A DNA stretch of 64,000 bases. Source: JAJYKC01 sp035545735 (GTDB lineage: Bacteria; Acidobacteriota; Terriglobia; Bryobacterales; Bryobacteraceae). Made by a program: the position numbers and the translations under genes. Positions 1-8,959 of this stretch are shown in pieces. The stretch's first letter is position 1. Every line of letters starts with the position of its first letter. The notes beneath the pieces were generated by a model. It was not told where the DNA came from. It made no database searches and saw only the letters and a list, made by a program, of their open reading frames with translations. The stretch is from the NCBI GenBank assembly GCA_035545735.1, contig DASZXS010000040.1:1-64000 (forward strand), written 5' to 3'.

Positions 1-143
1 AGGTGAGTAGACAGAATGCCGCGGGAACGGCCAGCCTCAAGTTCTCGCCTCCTCTGGATTAGTGTAACGGGGACAATGGCGCGCCCGGTTCCTATTGGCG
101 GCCGAAGCCTCTTTTTGTTTTAACGGATGATTTTTTGAGCAGG

Positions 144-220
144 TGGTGGGCGCGCAGGGACTCGAACCCCGGACCTCTTCCGTGTGAAGGAAGCGCTCTA
201 ACCAACTGAGCTACGCGCCC
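144..220 (-). tRNA. tRNA-Val (anticodon CAC)
   Basis: Read on the minus strand this folds as a complete cloverleaf. The acceptor stem GGGCGCG pairs with CGCGCCC, the D-arm contains AGCTCAGTTGG, the anticodon stem CTTCC/GGAAG encloses the loop TTCACAC (anticodon CAC, reading GUG valine codons), and the T-arm carries GGTTCGAGTCC. The discriminator base is A at 147 and the 3' CCA is encoded at 144-146. I see no clear terminator or second tRNA beside it. Confidence 0.96.
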
Positions 221-284
221 ACGGAGGTGGGACTTAGGAATTATAACACTCGCGCCCGCGGCTCTTCGCGAAGAGCGCCAGTCC

Positions 285-512
285 CTATGCGTTAGCCGCT
301 TGTTGCGGTTGGGAGCACGGGAAGTGCTGGTTGAGCCACTTTTCGATCGACTTCTTTTGCTCGGCGGGGATGACTCGTTGCCATTTCAAGTCGCCGGTGG
401 TCTCGCGGTACTCCGCAAGGATGTAGGCGCCGGAGTTCATTACCAGAATCAGGCCGGGCCGGCTACCGCGCTTGCAGTAGTACGACGCGTTAATCACATG
501 GCGGTCTTGCAT
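285..512 (-). CDS. small hypothetical protein, 75 aa
   Basis: This short reading frame encodes a soluble, mildly basic protein with no signal peptide or membrane segment. Its N-terminal half (around YYCKRGSRPGLILVMNSG) looks like short beta strands. The C-terminal third is helical and charged (EQKKSIEKWL), followed by a Gln/Ala-rich tail. It begins with ATG, and its start lies only 24 bp downstream of the MOSC gene stop on the same strand, so the two may be cotranscribed. I do not recognise a family. The in-frame protein looks natural, but its small size keeps confidence moderate. Confidence 0.6.
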   Translation of the reverse strand: MQDRHVINASYYCKRGSRPGLILVMNSGAYILAEYRETTGDLKWQRVIPAEQKKSIEKWLNQHFPCSQPQQAANA

Positions 513-536
513 TTAAGTTCATTATATCTCAAACGG

Positions 537-1190
537 TTAACGCCGTGCGAGCTCCAGAATCCGTTCCTTCCAGAAGAACGGTAAGCGCGGCAGATCCAGC
601 ACTTTAGAAATCAATCCGCGATCCATTTCTCCGTTTGCCAAGTGTACGACATTGCACACGGAAATCCCCGACCGCTCCCCCTCCAACAGCTCAATCTCGT
701 TGCCCGCCTCCATCACGCCCTCTTTCACGACCCGGAAATAGATCCCGGGACGCCCGCTGTGGAGGAAACGCCGGATCATATCCGGCCGCCCAAATTTCAT
801 CGCCAGTTTCGAGCACGGATAGCGAGGCTGGGACACTTCGATTACAGCCGTACCTACGCGAAAGCGATCGTCAATCTGAACTTCATCCTCCCGTAGCCCT
901 ACCGTGGTCAGGTTTTCGCCAAATGTGCCCCACGGCATCTCCATTTCCGGAAACTCGCCGCGCCAAAACGGGTAATTCTCGGAAGGATAACAATAGACCG
1001 CTTTATCGGGACCGCCGTGATTTTTCAAGTCGGCCTGCGCATCACCATCGAGATTGACGCCCCGCAGCAGGATGGGACCTTCCACTGGAAACTTGTAGAT
1101 CGCGGTCGCAACCGGCCGTCCCTGAACCACAAAACGGTACTGGGGCATTCCCACGTTTAGCGATAGCAGCTTGCCTTTCAACCGCTCCAT
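537..1190 (-). CDS. MOSC domain-containing protein (YiiM-like)
   Basis: The 217-residue protein has the features of the YiiM-type MOSC family. These are a DLKNHGGPDKAVYCYP segment near residues 54-70, PWGTFGENL near 85-95, and QPRYPCSKL with the conserved cysteine that binds molybdenum cofactor in this family. MOSC proteins carry sulfur or molybdopterin and often reduce N-hydroxylated compounds, but the substrate here is unknown. The protein is soluble. The gene is divergent from the next gene, with about 53 bp between the chosen starts. Start choice: ATG at 1188-1190, with a second ATG 14 codons in. Confidence 0.88.
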   Translation of the reverse strand: MERLKGKLLSLNVGMPQYRFVVQGRPVATAIYKFPVEGPILLRGVNLDGDAQADLKNHGGPDKAVYCYPSENYPFWRGEFPEMEMPWGTFGENLTTVGLREDEVQIDDRFRVGTAVIEVSQPRYPCSKLAMKFGRPDMIRRFLHSGRPGIYFRVVKEGVMEAGNEIELLEGERSGISVCNVVHLANGEMDRGLISKVLDLPRLPFFWKERILELARR

Positions 1191-1243
1191 TGCGATGCTC
1201 CAGGATACCGCGCCGCGCTAAGATCGAAGAAGAGTCAACCGCC

Positions 1244-1606
1244 GTGAAACTTCGTTTGCACGCCAATTCCATCCGTCTCCGCCTCAGCCGTCCGGAAATG
1301 TCCGCGCTGGCTAAGGACCGCCGGGTCGAGGATTCGCTGGACTTCGGAGGCGGCTCCCGATTTGTCTATTCGCTGGAGATCGATCGCGACGCCACCGAGA
1401 CTCACACCCTCTACGACGGTGGACGCATCCGCGTCGTCATTATGGAAAACGAAGCCAATCGCTGGATTGACACTGATCAGGTGGGAATCGAAAGTTCCCC
1501 CGCATCCGGCCCTCAGATTCTGATTGAAAAAGACTTCCAATGCCTGCACCGCGAAGACGGGGACCTGGATGCCTACCCCAACCCTCTGGCGACTTCTCAA
1601 ACGTGA
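1244..1606 (+). CDS. conserved hypothetical protein, 120 aa (DUF7009-like)
   Basis: The chosen start is GTG at 1244, giving the N-terminus VKLRLHANSIRLRLSRPE. A longer frame from TTG at 1190 would abut the divergent MOSC start codon and adds 18 residues of low-quality sequence. Small bacterial proteins beginning K-L-R-I/L-x-x-N-S-I/L-R-L-R-L form a conserved family that I believe is listed as DUF7009; this assignment is from memory. The protein is acidic with no signal peptide. The C-terminal part has a run of acidic and His residues (CLHREDGDLDAYPNP). Function is unknown. Confidence 0.7.
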   Translation: MKLRLHANSIRLRLSRPEMSALAKDRRVEDSLDFGGGSRFVYSLEIDRDATETHTLYDGGRIRVVIMENEANRWIDTDQVGIESSPASGPQILIEKDFQCLHREDGDLDAYPNPLATSQT

Positions 1607-1627
1607 AGTAATTTCTCGATAATTTTG

Positions 1628-4033
1628 CTATCTATCACGTTCTGTTAACTTTGGCTCCGCGAAGAGCTCCTGAACAACCGGCCCCGGCATCGGTGGGTCG
1701 CCGGATCGGGGCGCCATCCCCATCAGCCGCAGAATCGTCGGCGCGAAACTGAGAGTGTCATAGGGCTCCGTCACCACCAGTCCCTGGGGGATTCCCGTTT
1801 CGGCGCCGCCCGCAATCAGAAAAGTAGCGTGCGCGGAGCGCTGAAAAAACGAGCCATGGTTGCCCCCCGGATTGAATCCTCGCGTGTTGAAATTCCAGTG
1901 ATCGCTGGCGAACACGAGCATATCGGGAATCACGAGCCGCCGGCGGCGCCTTTCGAGCCGGCATAATAAGACTTCGTCGGCTTCCGGGGTTCCGGCGTCC
2001 CACATCGCACGCCGGGGTGCGGGCTCCCGGAACTGTTCCAGCACGCCAATGATTCCGGTGGAATATTCGGTCCGATAGACTGTCTTCAACCATGCCCGCT
2101 CGTCGTGCCACTCCTCCAGCCATTCGGCGCGAGGCTGGCCAGCGGTATCCAATTGCGGATCTTCCCACAAATGCAGAGGGAACCCGGAGCCCCAGGGGGC
2201 GTCTTCAAACCGGATGGAGCCGTCCTCCGCACCGCGGAGATTCTTCACCGGCAGATAGCGGATTTCATTCTCTCTTCTCAGAATCAACGCCTGACGATCC
2301 TCGCCTCCATAGAGCCACACCGCTTCGCTGAGCGGGCCGCGCTCCGGAAGTCCTGGAGTGGCCGGCGGCACGGGAACCACGATGAAATCGACGGGGTCGG
2401 GCCCCACTTCCTTCTGCAACACGTTGCGGACCGAGATGTTTTTTAGCGCTGCCAGGTAGTTCATGGTGCGCTCCGGCGCCGGCCCGATGGAGTAGTTCTG
2501 TAAATCGTAGATGGAGTTCGCTTCCCCCAGGGATTTCTGCGGAATCACGTCGCCGATATTCACCTTCTTGGCGTCGAAACCGTCCGCGTTCAGGGCCAGC
2601 AGCTTCTTCATCGACGCCAGGTAGCCGGCATACAACTTCTCTTCCTGCTCCCAGCCGCGCACGTGCGCCAAAAGCCGGCGCGGAGTCCGGTCGCGTCCAT
2701 AAAAGCGGTCTTCGGAGCTAAAACGTTTCGGCATCCGCTTCAGAGCTTTCTTCTGCCGGGCGATTTCGCGGTCCAGAGCCGCCATCTCTTCCCCGAGTTC
2801 GGTCACCGTGCGGCTCCAAAGCGGACGCTGCCGGTCCAGGATCGAAAAAAATTGGTTCGCGAGCGCGCGGCTTTGCTCGCTCCTGGCCGGTTCGGCCGCC
2901 ATCAGCACCAACAGCATCTGCAAGCGATTCAGATCGTTGCTGCGCAGCTCGATCGCCGCGCGCTCATTGCCGTCGAGGTCCAGAGCCGCGGTCGGGTACC
3001 GCGAAGCATCGTCCTTGAGATAAGTGGAGGATGCGCTGGAAGTTGTCACGGCCGAGACAAACGGATTCAATCCATGAAGTTTGTACTCGGAGAGCGGATA
3101 CCGGTTCGTGATGACGTGGTGCCCGCCCCCTTCCGGGCTTCCGAACCAGTCCACCAGGCTGAAGCCCTGGCTGAAGACTCCCGGCATGGTATTGATGCCG
3201 TGATCGGACACCAGGGCAAGAATCGTTTCCGGTCCCTGCGGGGTGGCTTGAATGGCGGTCCACAGGCGTCCCACCAGGCGGTCCAGGCTCCTCAAAACCC
3301 GGATCTGCGTGTCGCGATTATTGTTCAGATGGGCGGTGTGGTCGTAGTCTCCCGTAAAGAAGTCGAAATAGCGCTCGCGCGGCGCATGCAGGCTCGCGGT
3401 CAGGTCGCGCTCGGTTCGTTCGCCGATACTGGCGCTCACCTCAAACCCGGTCTGCGAATCCTCCAGCAAGCGCCACGGACCGCGCAGCTTCGCGTGATAC
3501 GGGAGGGCGCCGCCCACCGTGCTCCAGCGGTTGCCTCGTTGGAAAAGCTGGAAACTCTGAAAGCGCTCCTCGGCGGGAAACTGGTCAATCAGCAGCGGCG
3601 TGCCCGCTTCGTCGAGCACCTCGACGCCCGGCATATCCACCCGCCGGGAGAGCGCATAGCCAAAGAAGAACGGCACGAAATTCAAATAGTCGTAGGCGCG
3701 GAGCGTGAAACGGTCGTACTCGACATTGCCGTGGACGCGCTGGTGCAATCCGGTATCGATGATCGACCACGAGGGGGTCGAAAGGCTGATGCCGCGAACA
3801 TAGAAGTTCGCGATTCGCGCTCCGCGGCGGCCAAAGACCTCGTCAATCCAGGGGAGACGGCTCTTACCGGTTTCCGGGTCGCGCTCCTCCCTCACCTGCT
3901 CCAGCAGTGCGCCTGGGACGCCGTCCGCCTTGATGATCACCACGCGCCGCGCCGCCGCCTGCAAAAGATCCGCGCCGGCCAGCAGCGCTATCGCCAGGAA
4001 CAGCGCCCGTCTCCCCCGAATAGCGCCCGTCAT
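1628..4033 (-). CDS. secreted alkaline phosphatase superfamily protein (nucleotide pyrophosphatase/phosphodiesterase type)
   Basis: This 801-residue protein starts at ATG 4033 with a typical signal peptide (MTGAIRGRR then a hydrophobic stretch ending LLQAAA). The alkaline phosphatase superfamily metal and catalytic motifs are visible in order. These are IKADGVPG, a probable Ser/Thr nucleophile in SLSTPSWS, DYDHTAH, LVSDHG, and a late NHGSF histidine. The family hydrolyses phosphodiesters, sulfates or phosphonates in the periplasm, and the substrate cannot be told. A long Glu/Lys/Arg-rich insertion, likely helical, interrupts the fold near residues 400-520. ATG overlaps the upstream gene's stop as ATGA (4030-4033), so the two are translationally coupled. 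A 59-residue upstream extension in the same frame reads as an Arg/Pro-rich shadow and was rejected. Confidence 0.85.
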   Translation of the reverse strand: MTGAIRGRRALFLAIALLAGADLLQAAARRVVIIKADGVPGALLEQVREERDPETGKSRLPWIDEVFGRRGARIANFYVRGISLSTPSWSIIDTGLHQRVHGNVEYDRFTLRAYDYLNFVPFFFGYALSRRVDMPGVEVLDEAGTPLLIDQFPAEERFQSFQLFQRGNRWSTVGGALPYHAKLRGPWRLLEDSQTGFEVSASIGERTERDLTASLHAPRERYFDFFTGDYDHTAHLNNNRDTQIRVLRSLDRLVGRLWTAIQATPQGPETILALVSDHGINTMPGVFSQGFSLVDWFGSPEGGGHHVITNRYPLSEYKLHGLNPFVSAVTTSSASSTYLKDDASRYPTAALDLDGNERAAIELRSNDLNRLQMLLVLMAAEPARSEQSRALANQFFSILDRQRPLWSRTVTELGEEMAALDREIARQKKALKRMPKRFSSEDRFYGRDRTPRRLLAHVRGWEQEEKLYAGYLASMKKLLALNADGFDAKKVNIGDVIPQKSLGEANSIYDLQNYSIGPAPERTMNYLAALKNISVRNVLQKEVGPDPVDFIVVPVPPATPGLPERGPLSEAVWLYGGEDRQALILRRENEIRYLPVKNLRGAEDGSIRFEDAPWGSGFPLHLWEDPQLDTAGQPRAEWLEEWHDERAWLKTVYRTEYSTGIIGVLEQFREPAPRRAMWDAGTPEADEVLLCRLERRRRRLVIPDMLVFASDHWNFNTRGFNPGGNHGSFFQRSAHATFLIAGGAETGIPQGLVVTEPYDTLSFAPTILRLMGMAPRSGDPPMPGPVVQELFAEPKLTERDR

Positions 4034-6039
4034 CGACTGCCGAACGATGCGGGCGAAGCCGGCTCCGAATCGGGATTCGCCGTCAACACGCTCGCGCCCG
4101 AGGTTTCGAGCATCTCCGCCGCACGCAGCAGAGCCTCGCTCATGCCGCCGCGATCGATCAGGCGGCTGAGGGTCCGGCGGCTTTCCGGACTCGAGCGGCG
4201 CGCCAGGCAATTCAGACAGCGCAGGCGTGTTTCCTCGTTGGTCGTCTTGGCGAATACCCGCTCCAACACGCCCGCAACTTTCTTATCGTCCCTGCCGGCG
4301 ACTTGCAATTCGGAAAGCTCATCCAGGTAGCCATTCACGACATTCGAGTCCCATGCGGTATCGATTTCCGGTCCCGAGTTAACGACTTTCTCAAGCTTCG
4401 CGACCAGGTAGCGCGTCCGGCGCTGGCGCGTAAGCTCAGCCAACAGCGCCGGCGTTGCCGGTTCCCGGTGACGATAGAGCCCGGCTGTCAGAATAGCGCC
4501 AGCGGTAAACAACACTCTCGCCGGACGACCGTGCACCAGCGGGACCATTTCCCGGCCGCGGTCGCGCGAAATCCTTTCCTCAAGGGAAGGAACACACGCC
4601 GGTGCATCCGCCGGACATGCCGCATATCGCAGCAGCGCCTGGTATTGGCTGGTGGCGACCGCCACTTCGCGGTTCACCGATTCGCCGAACGGGGTCAGCG
4701 GGACCGCATTCACCCGTCGCGCAATGCTGTCGCGAAGCTCAGGATCGAGACCGCTCCCCATCAGAAGCGCCAGTCTCAGTTCCGCGTAGGCGTTGAGCCG
4801 CTCGGCTTGGTCGGTCGCGGCGCCGTGGCGCTGACGATACCACTGCCAGGCCGCATGACCGGCGGTATACTCCCAGCTTGCGAATCCGGTAAGGCCGAAG
4901 ACTCCCAGCGCGACGTAGTTGGCCACGCGGCCGGTCACTTCCCGGCTATGAGTCCTGGCGGCGTTTCGAAAATCGACGAGCAGCAGCGGCGCGCGCGGAT
5001 AGCTCAGACTATAGACCGCGAGCGGAATCATGGTTACCGCCCGCGCGCCGCCGTCCTCGGGCGCGCAGCGCCTCCCTTTCGGGTCCAGGTACCAGGTCTC
5101 CTCATAGCCCTTCCATTGGCGCAGACCGGGATCCGTCCACGGGTTGGCGAAGCCGAGAAAGGACCGGTCGAAAAAGCGGCCTTCCGCTCCGGGAGTTTCC
5201 AGATCGGACTGGGCAAGCCAGACCACGGCACCGGCGGGATTCGTAGCGCCGAATTCCAAAGGCTCGAAATAGAGTCCGTTTGCCTCCACCCGCTGGCGCA
5301 ACAATTCCCAGTTGTGGCCGCGGCGCTCCTGTTCCTGTGCCGCCATCCGCGCCCAGGCACTGCTCAGACGCTCATCGGAAACCAAGCCACCCAGCAGGCG
5401 TGCGCTCAAAGCCAGTCGAGCGTGTAATTCGCGCCATTCGTCGCGGGAAAGCGGGCCCTCCAGACCGGCATCGGAAGCCACACCCGTGTCGTCCATCGCG
5501 GACAGCGCCTCCGCAATCTTCATTTGCTTATAGGAAAACGTGTTTCCCAGGTAGGTGCGGCTGGAGGCGCGGATGAGCGCCCCCCGGACGTCGAGGACCT
5601 CCGCCTGCGTAACGATAGCCGCGATACGACGCCAGGTCTGATGGCTCGCACTCGATAAGTCCGCCACCGGAGCGGGAGGGCTATCCGTGCCGGCGCCCCT
5701 CCCCAGGGGGCCTGGAAAGAAAACAGGAAACAGCGCTTGCGCTCTCTGCAGCAGACTCGGCCGGGCGTAGCTAAACACCCAGACTTTGCTCAGCCGCCGC
5801 GCGCCCGGCGCCGCCGAGCCCAGGGTGTCCACCAGAACGCTGAAAACGGGCATTTCGCCGCCATCGGAGGGGCAAAACATCGTCACCAACTCGGCCCCTC
5901 CGGGAACCGGCACGCCTTCGGAGCGGCATTTGCCGGGGGACGGCGCGCCCAAGGCCCACGGAGCGGTAATCAGGGCCATGGCAATCCACCCGGGAAATCG
6001 CCGCCCGCCCCTCCGCCGCTTTGTAATGCAGAACGCCAA
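4030..6039 (-). CDS. secreted protein of unknown function, 669 aa
   Basis: The start used is TTG at 6039. It gives a proper signal peptide with a charged n-region (KRRRGGRR) and a hydrophobic core ending ALGA. The first ATG (5979) would leave only a short uncharged leader. No Shine-Dalgarno sequence is evident, so the start is uncertain. I recognise no catalytic motif. The C-terminal ~120 residues (around RCLNCLARRSSPESRRTLSRLIDRGG) have the alternating helical pattern of HEAT/armadillo-like repeats. The stop overlaps the start of the downstream phosphatase gene as ATGA, which suggests they are made in step and act together. Confidence 0.7.
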   Translation of the reverse strand: MAFCITKRRRGGRRFPGWIAMALITAPWALGAPSPGKCRSEGVPVPGGAELVTMFCPSDGGEMPVFSVLVDTLGSAAPGARRLSKVWVFSYARPSLLQRAQALFPVFFPGPLGRGAGTDSPPAPVADLSSASHQTWRRIAAIVTQAEVLDVRGALIRASSRTYLGNTFSYKQMKIAEALSAMDDTGVASDAGLEGPLSRDEWRELHARLALSARLLGGLVSDERLSSAWARMAAQEQERRGHNWELLRQRVEANGLYFEPLEFGATNPAGAVVWLAQSDLETPGAEGRFFDRSFLGFANPWTDPGLRQWKGYEETWYLDPKGRRCAPEDGGARAVTMIPLAVYSLSYPRAPLLLVDFRNAARTHSREVTGRVANYVALGVFGLTGFASWEYTAGHAAWQWYRQRHGAATDQAERLNAYAELRLALLMGSGLDPELRDSIARRVNAVPLTPFGESVNREVAVATSQYQALLRYAACPADAPACVPSLEERISRDRGREMVPLVHGRPARVLFTAGAILTAGLYRHREPATPALLAELTRQRRTRYLVAKLEKVVNSGPEIDTAWDSNVVNGYLDELSELQVAGRDDKKVAGVLERVFAKTTNEETRLRCLNCLARRSSPESRRTLSRLIDRGGMSEALLRAAEMLETSGASVLTANPDSEPASPASFGSR

Positions 6040-6238
6040 GTATCTATTTTATCGAGGCCGGGGGCTTCCGATCAGGCGCGAACAACCCCTTTCCTTGCTT
6101 CGATTTACCCCTTCTCTTGGAAGTAAATTTCCGCGGCGGGACATTTCACGCCATGTTCCGCCCACTCTCCTTCGACGCTCGGGACGCGCGCTGGATTTCG
6201 CGGCGATTCCCGAAACGGCTATCCTGGAAAAGGTCAGC

Positions 6239-7276
6239 ATGGGAAGACGGTACGAACGATGGATGGATTCTTGGGAAACCAAACTAGCCTTCCGCTCCAC
6301 CAATCGCGTGGTGCGGCCATTCGAGTGGGGCTTGGATTGGACCGCGGATTGGCCGGAGGCAGCCATTCCCCCGCGCAACGGATATTCCCCCGCGGAATAT
6401 CTCCGCGCGATCAACCGGGCAGCAATCCGCAATAGCGACCACTTTTTCGAATATCGCGTTCCTTCCGATTTTTCGCTCACGGGCAACAAACTGGTCTTCA
6501 CCTCGCCGGTGAACACGCCCTATCCGGAAAACAATCGCGTTGTCTGCCAGTGGTTTCCAGCCAGGAAACCCTCCGGCAAGGCGGTGGTGGTCCTTCCCCA
6601 TTGGAACGCTCCCGCCACGGCCCACAACGGGCTGGCTCGCGGCATCGCGAAGCTTGGGATTTCCGCTTTGCGAATCAGCCTGCCTTACCACGACTACCGG
6701 ATGCCGGCCGAACTGGAGCGCGCCGATTACGCCGTTTCTTCCAACGTGGGCCGGACTCTACATGCCACCCGGCAGGCGGTCATCGATGTGCGCTGCGCCT
6801 ACGACTGGCTGGAACAGCAGGGGTACTCGCGTCTCGGGATCGTGGGCACCAGCCTTGGCTCCTGCTATGCGTGCCTCGTCAGCGCCCACGACCCGCGCAT
6901 TTCGGTGAATGTCTTCAACCACTGTTCCACTTATTTCGCCGATGTCGTCTGGAGCGGACTTTCGACGCGGCACATCCGCGAGAGCCTCGAACGGCACACC
7001 GACGTCGACACTTTGCGCGAGGCGTGGAACGCCATCAGCCCGATCAGCTACATGGATAAATTCGTGGCGCGCCGGAACAAGTCGCTGTTTATCTATACGA
7101 AGTACGACACTACGTTTCTCCCGGAGTTTTCGCGCGACATCGTCCGGCTCATGGCCGAGCGCGGGGTCAAACACCGCGTGGTCGTGCTGCCTTGCGGGCA
7201 CTATACCCTGGGCGAGACGCCGTTCAAATTCATCGTCGGCTATCACGTCTGCAACTACCTGAAACGGAACTTGTAG
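6239..7276 (+). CDS. alpha/beta hydrolase (ABHD18-like)
   Basis: The ATG at 6239 is preceded by GGAAAAGG and gives a 345-residue protein. The GTSLGS motif (nucleophile elbow) is followed by SAHDPRISVNVFNHC. Near the C-terminus VLPCGHYTLGETPF supplies a likely catalytic histidine. The segment VVVLPHWNAPATAHNGLARGIAKLG is typical of the alpha/beta hydrolase group that includes eukaryotic ABHD18 and bacterial relatives of unknown substrate. There is no signal peptide, so it is probably cytoplasmic. The reading frame is open for a further 450 bp upstream, antisense to the previous gene, but that part is compositionally unlike this protein. It converges on the acyl-CoA synthetase gene. Confidence 0.8.
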   Translation: MGRRYERWMDSWETKLAFRSTNRVVRPFEWGLDWTADWPEAAIPPRNGYSPAEYLRAINRAAIRNSDHFFEYRVPSDFSLTGNKLVFTSPVNTPYPENNRVVCQWFPARKPSGKAVVVLPHWNAPATAHNGLARGIAKLGISALRISLPYHDYRMPAELERADYAVSSNVGRTLHATRQAVIDVRCAYDWLEQQGYSRLGIVGTSLGSCYACLVSAHDPRISVNVFNHCSTYFADVVWSGLSTRHIRESLERHTDVDTLREAWNAISPISYMDKFVARRNKSLFIYTKYDTTFLPEFSRDIVRLMAERGVKHRVVVLPCGHYTLGETPFKFIVGYHVCNYLKRNL

Positions 7277-7290
7277 CGCGCGATCCGGTC

Positions 7291-8907
7291 TCACGCTGTC
7301 TCGATTTTCGAAACGTTCTGAAGACTGCGCTCCCGAATCTCGATTTCGCGAATGCGGAATTTCTGGATTTTCCCCGTCACCGTCAGCGGAAATTCCTCCA
7401 CAAAGCGGACGAACTGGGGAATCTTGAAATGCGCGATCTTCCCTTTGCAGAAATCGGTGATTTCGCAGTGTGTCGCGGTCTCGCCCGGTTTCAGGCGAAT
7501 CCAGGCGAGCACGGTCTCACCCAGACGCGCATCCGGCAACCCGACCACCTGCACATCGGCGATTTTCGGATGCGTATAGAGGAACTCCTCCACTTCTCTC
7601 GGGTAAATGTTCTCGCCGCCTCGAATGATCATGTCTTTCGCGCGGCCGGTGATCCGGAAATATCCATCTTCCCGCATCACGGCGAGGTCTCCGGTGTGCA
7701 GCCAGCCCTCCGAATCCACCGCTTTTCGCGTTGCTTCCGGGTCGCCGTCGTACCCCTGCATAACGGCGTAGCCTCGGGCGCAAAGCTCGCCCTGCTCCCC
7801 CACTTCGACGGTCTCGCCGGTCTCCGGAGACGCAATCCGGATCTCCGTCTCCGGCAGGGCACAGCCGACGGTTCCCACCCGGCGTTCGATGGTATCGCCG
7901 GTGCTCGACATGGTCACCACCGGGGAACACTCGGTCTGCCCATAACAGATCACGATCTCCGGACAGTGCATGTCGCCCATGACCCGCTTCATCACCTCCA
8001 CCGGACAAGGCGCGCCCGCCATGACGCCGGTCCGGAGAGACGTCAGGTCGTAGCCGTCGAATTCCGGGAGACCCAGCTCGGCAATGAACATCGTGGGCAC
8101 TCCATAAACAGCCGTGGCGCGCTCCTCTTGAATCGCTTCGAGAACCGCGCGCGCATCGAAGACCGGCGACGGGAAGACCATCCCCGCGCCGGTGTTGTAG
8201 GAAACCATCGCGCCAATCACGCAGCCGAAACAGTGATACATCGGCACCGGAACGCAAATGCGATCGTCTTCCGTTGCCTTCAGGCCGAGTCCGATCAGAT
8301 AGCCGTTATTCACCAGATTGCGATGCGTCAACAGCACGCCTTTGGGGGATCCGGTGGTGCCCGAGGTGTATTGGATATTGGCGACGGCGCGGTTGGAGAT
8401 TTCTAGCGGCGGAATCTCGCGCCCGCCCCGCAGCATATCGTCCCAGCCTGCGCTCCCGAAATAGACAGCGTGCTCGAACGGCAGGCATTGTCCGGCAGAC
8501 GCCTCGTCGAGAATCGCACGGTAATCCGTCCGGCGGTCCCGCTCCCACAAAAACAGGGCGCGGATTCGCGATTTTTCGAGCACATAGCGCAATTCCCAGG
8601 AGCGATAGGCCGGATTGACGTTGACGAGCACTAAACCCGCGCGGGCGCACGCGAGCTGCAAAAGAATCCATTCGGCGCAGTTGGAAGACCAGATGCCTAC
8701 GCGATCCTGAGCGCGTAAGCCGAGGCCGGTGAGTCCCCGGGCGGTCTCCTCCGCCTTGGCCATCAGCTCGGAAAATGTCCAGCGAATCCCCTGGCGCCGG
8801 GCGCTGAGCGCCATCCGGTCCGGAACACGCGCAGCGGTATCGCGGAACGTTTCCCAGATCGTTTTTTCGAGCAGCGGATGGGCACGGCCGCGCGCATAGC
8901 TCAGCAT
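7291..8907 (-). CDS. fatty-acyl-CoA synthetase family protein (AMP-dependent ligase)
   Basis: This 538-residue member of the ANL adenylating family shows the P-loop YTSGTTGSPKGV, the substrate/AMP motif ICYGQTE, the A7-like GWLHTGDLA, the hinge GRAKDMIIRGGENIYPREVEE and the C-terminal catalytic lysine in TVTGKIQKF. The overall pattern resembles FadD/AcsA-type medium or long-chain acyl-CoA ligases, which activate carboxylates to CoA thioesters in the cytoplasm. The start is ATG 8907, behind AGGGA. The longer frame to 9135 crosses the divergent promoter and neighbouring gene. No beta-oxidation genes are adjacent, so the substrate is open. Confidence 0.92.
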   Translation of the reverse strand: MLSYARGRAHPLLEKTIWETFRDTAARVPDRMALSARRQGIRWTFSELMAKAEETARGLTGLGLRAQDRVGIWSSNCAEWILLQLACARAGLVLVNVNPAYRSWELRYVLEKSRIRALFLWERDRRTDYRAILDEASAGQCLPFEHAVYFGSAGWDDMLRGGREIPPLEISNRAVANIQYTSGTTGSPKGVLLTHRNLVNNGYLIGLGLKATEDDRICVPVPMYHCFGCVIGAMVSYNTGAGMVFPSPVFDARAVLEAIQEERATAVYGVPTMFIAELGLPEFDGYDLTSLRTGVMAGAPCPVEVMKRVMGDMHCPEIVICYGQTECSPVVTMSSTGDTIERRVGTVGCALPETEIRIASPETGETVEVGEQGELCARGYAVMQGYDGDPEATRKAVDSEGWLHTGDLAVMREDGYFRITGRAKDMIIRGGENIYPREVEEFLYTHPKIADVQVVGLPDARLGETVLAWIRLKPGETATHCEITDFCKGKIAHFKIPQFVRFVEEFPLTVTGKIQKFRIREIEIRERSLQNVSKIETA

Positions 8908-8920
8908 GGGAGATCCCTTG

Positions 8921-8951
8921 TTGACACGCTTTTCTCCCTGGAGTGTATAAC
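8921..8951 (+). promoter_or_regulatory. candidate sigma70-type promoter of the S9 peptidase gene
   Basis: A consensus -35 TTGACA (8921-8926) and a near-consensus -10 TATAAC (8946-8951) are separated by 19 bp, which is longer than usual. The ATG of the peptidase follows 8 bp after the -10 box, so this promoter would give an almost leaderless mRNA. An AGGA at 8952-8955 sits too close to the ATG to be an ideal ribosome site. Confidence 0.4.
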
Positions 8952-8959
8952 AGGAAAGC

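Noticed and set aside
2663..4330. 555-aa open frame on the plus strand
   Set aside because: It is antisense to the phosphatase-superfamily gene, is extremely rich in Arg, His and Ala, and has no recognisable domain. Long antisense frames are expected in GC-rich DNA.
7192..8406. 404-aa open frame on the plus strand
   Set aside because: It is antisense to the acyl-CoA synthetase, which has complete family motifs; the frame has no motif of its own.
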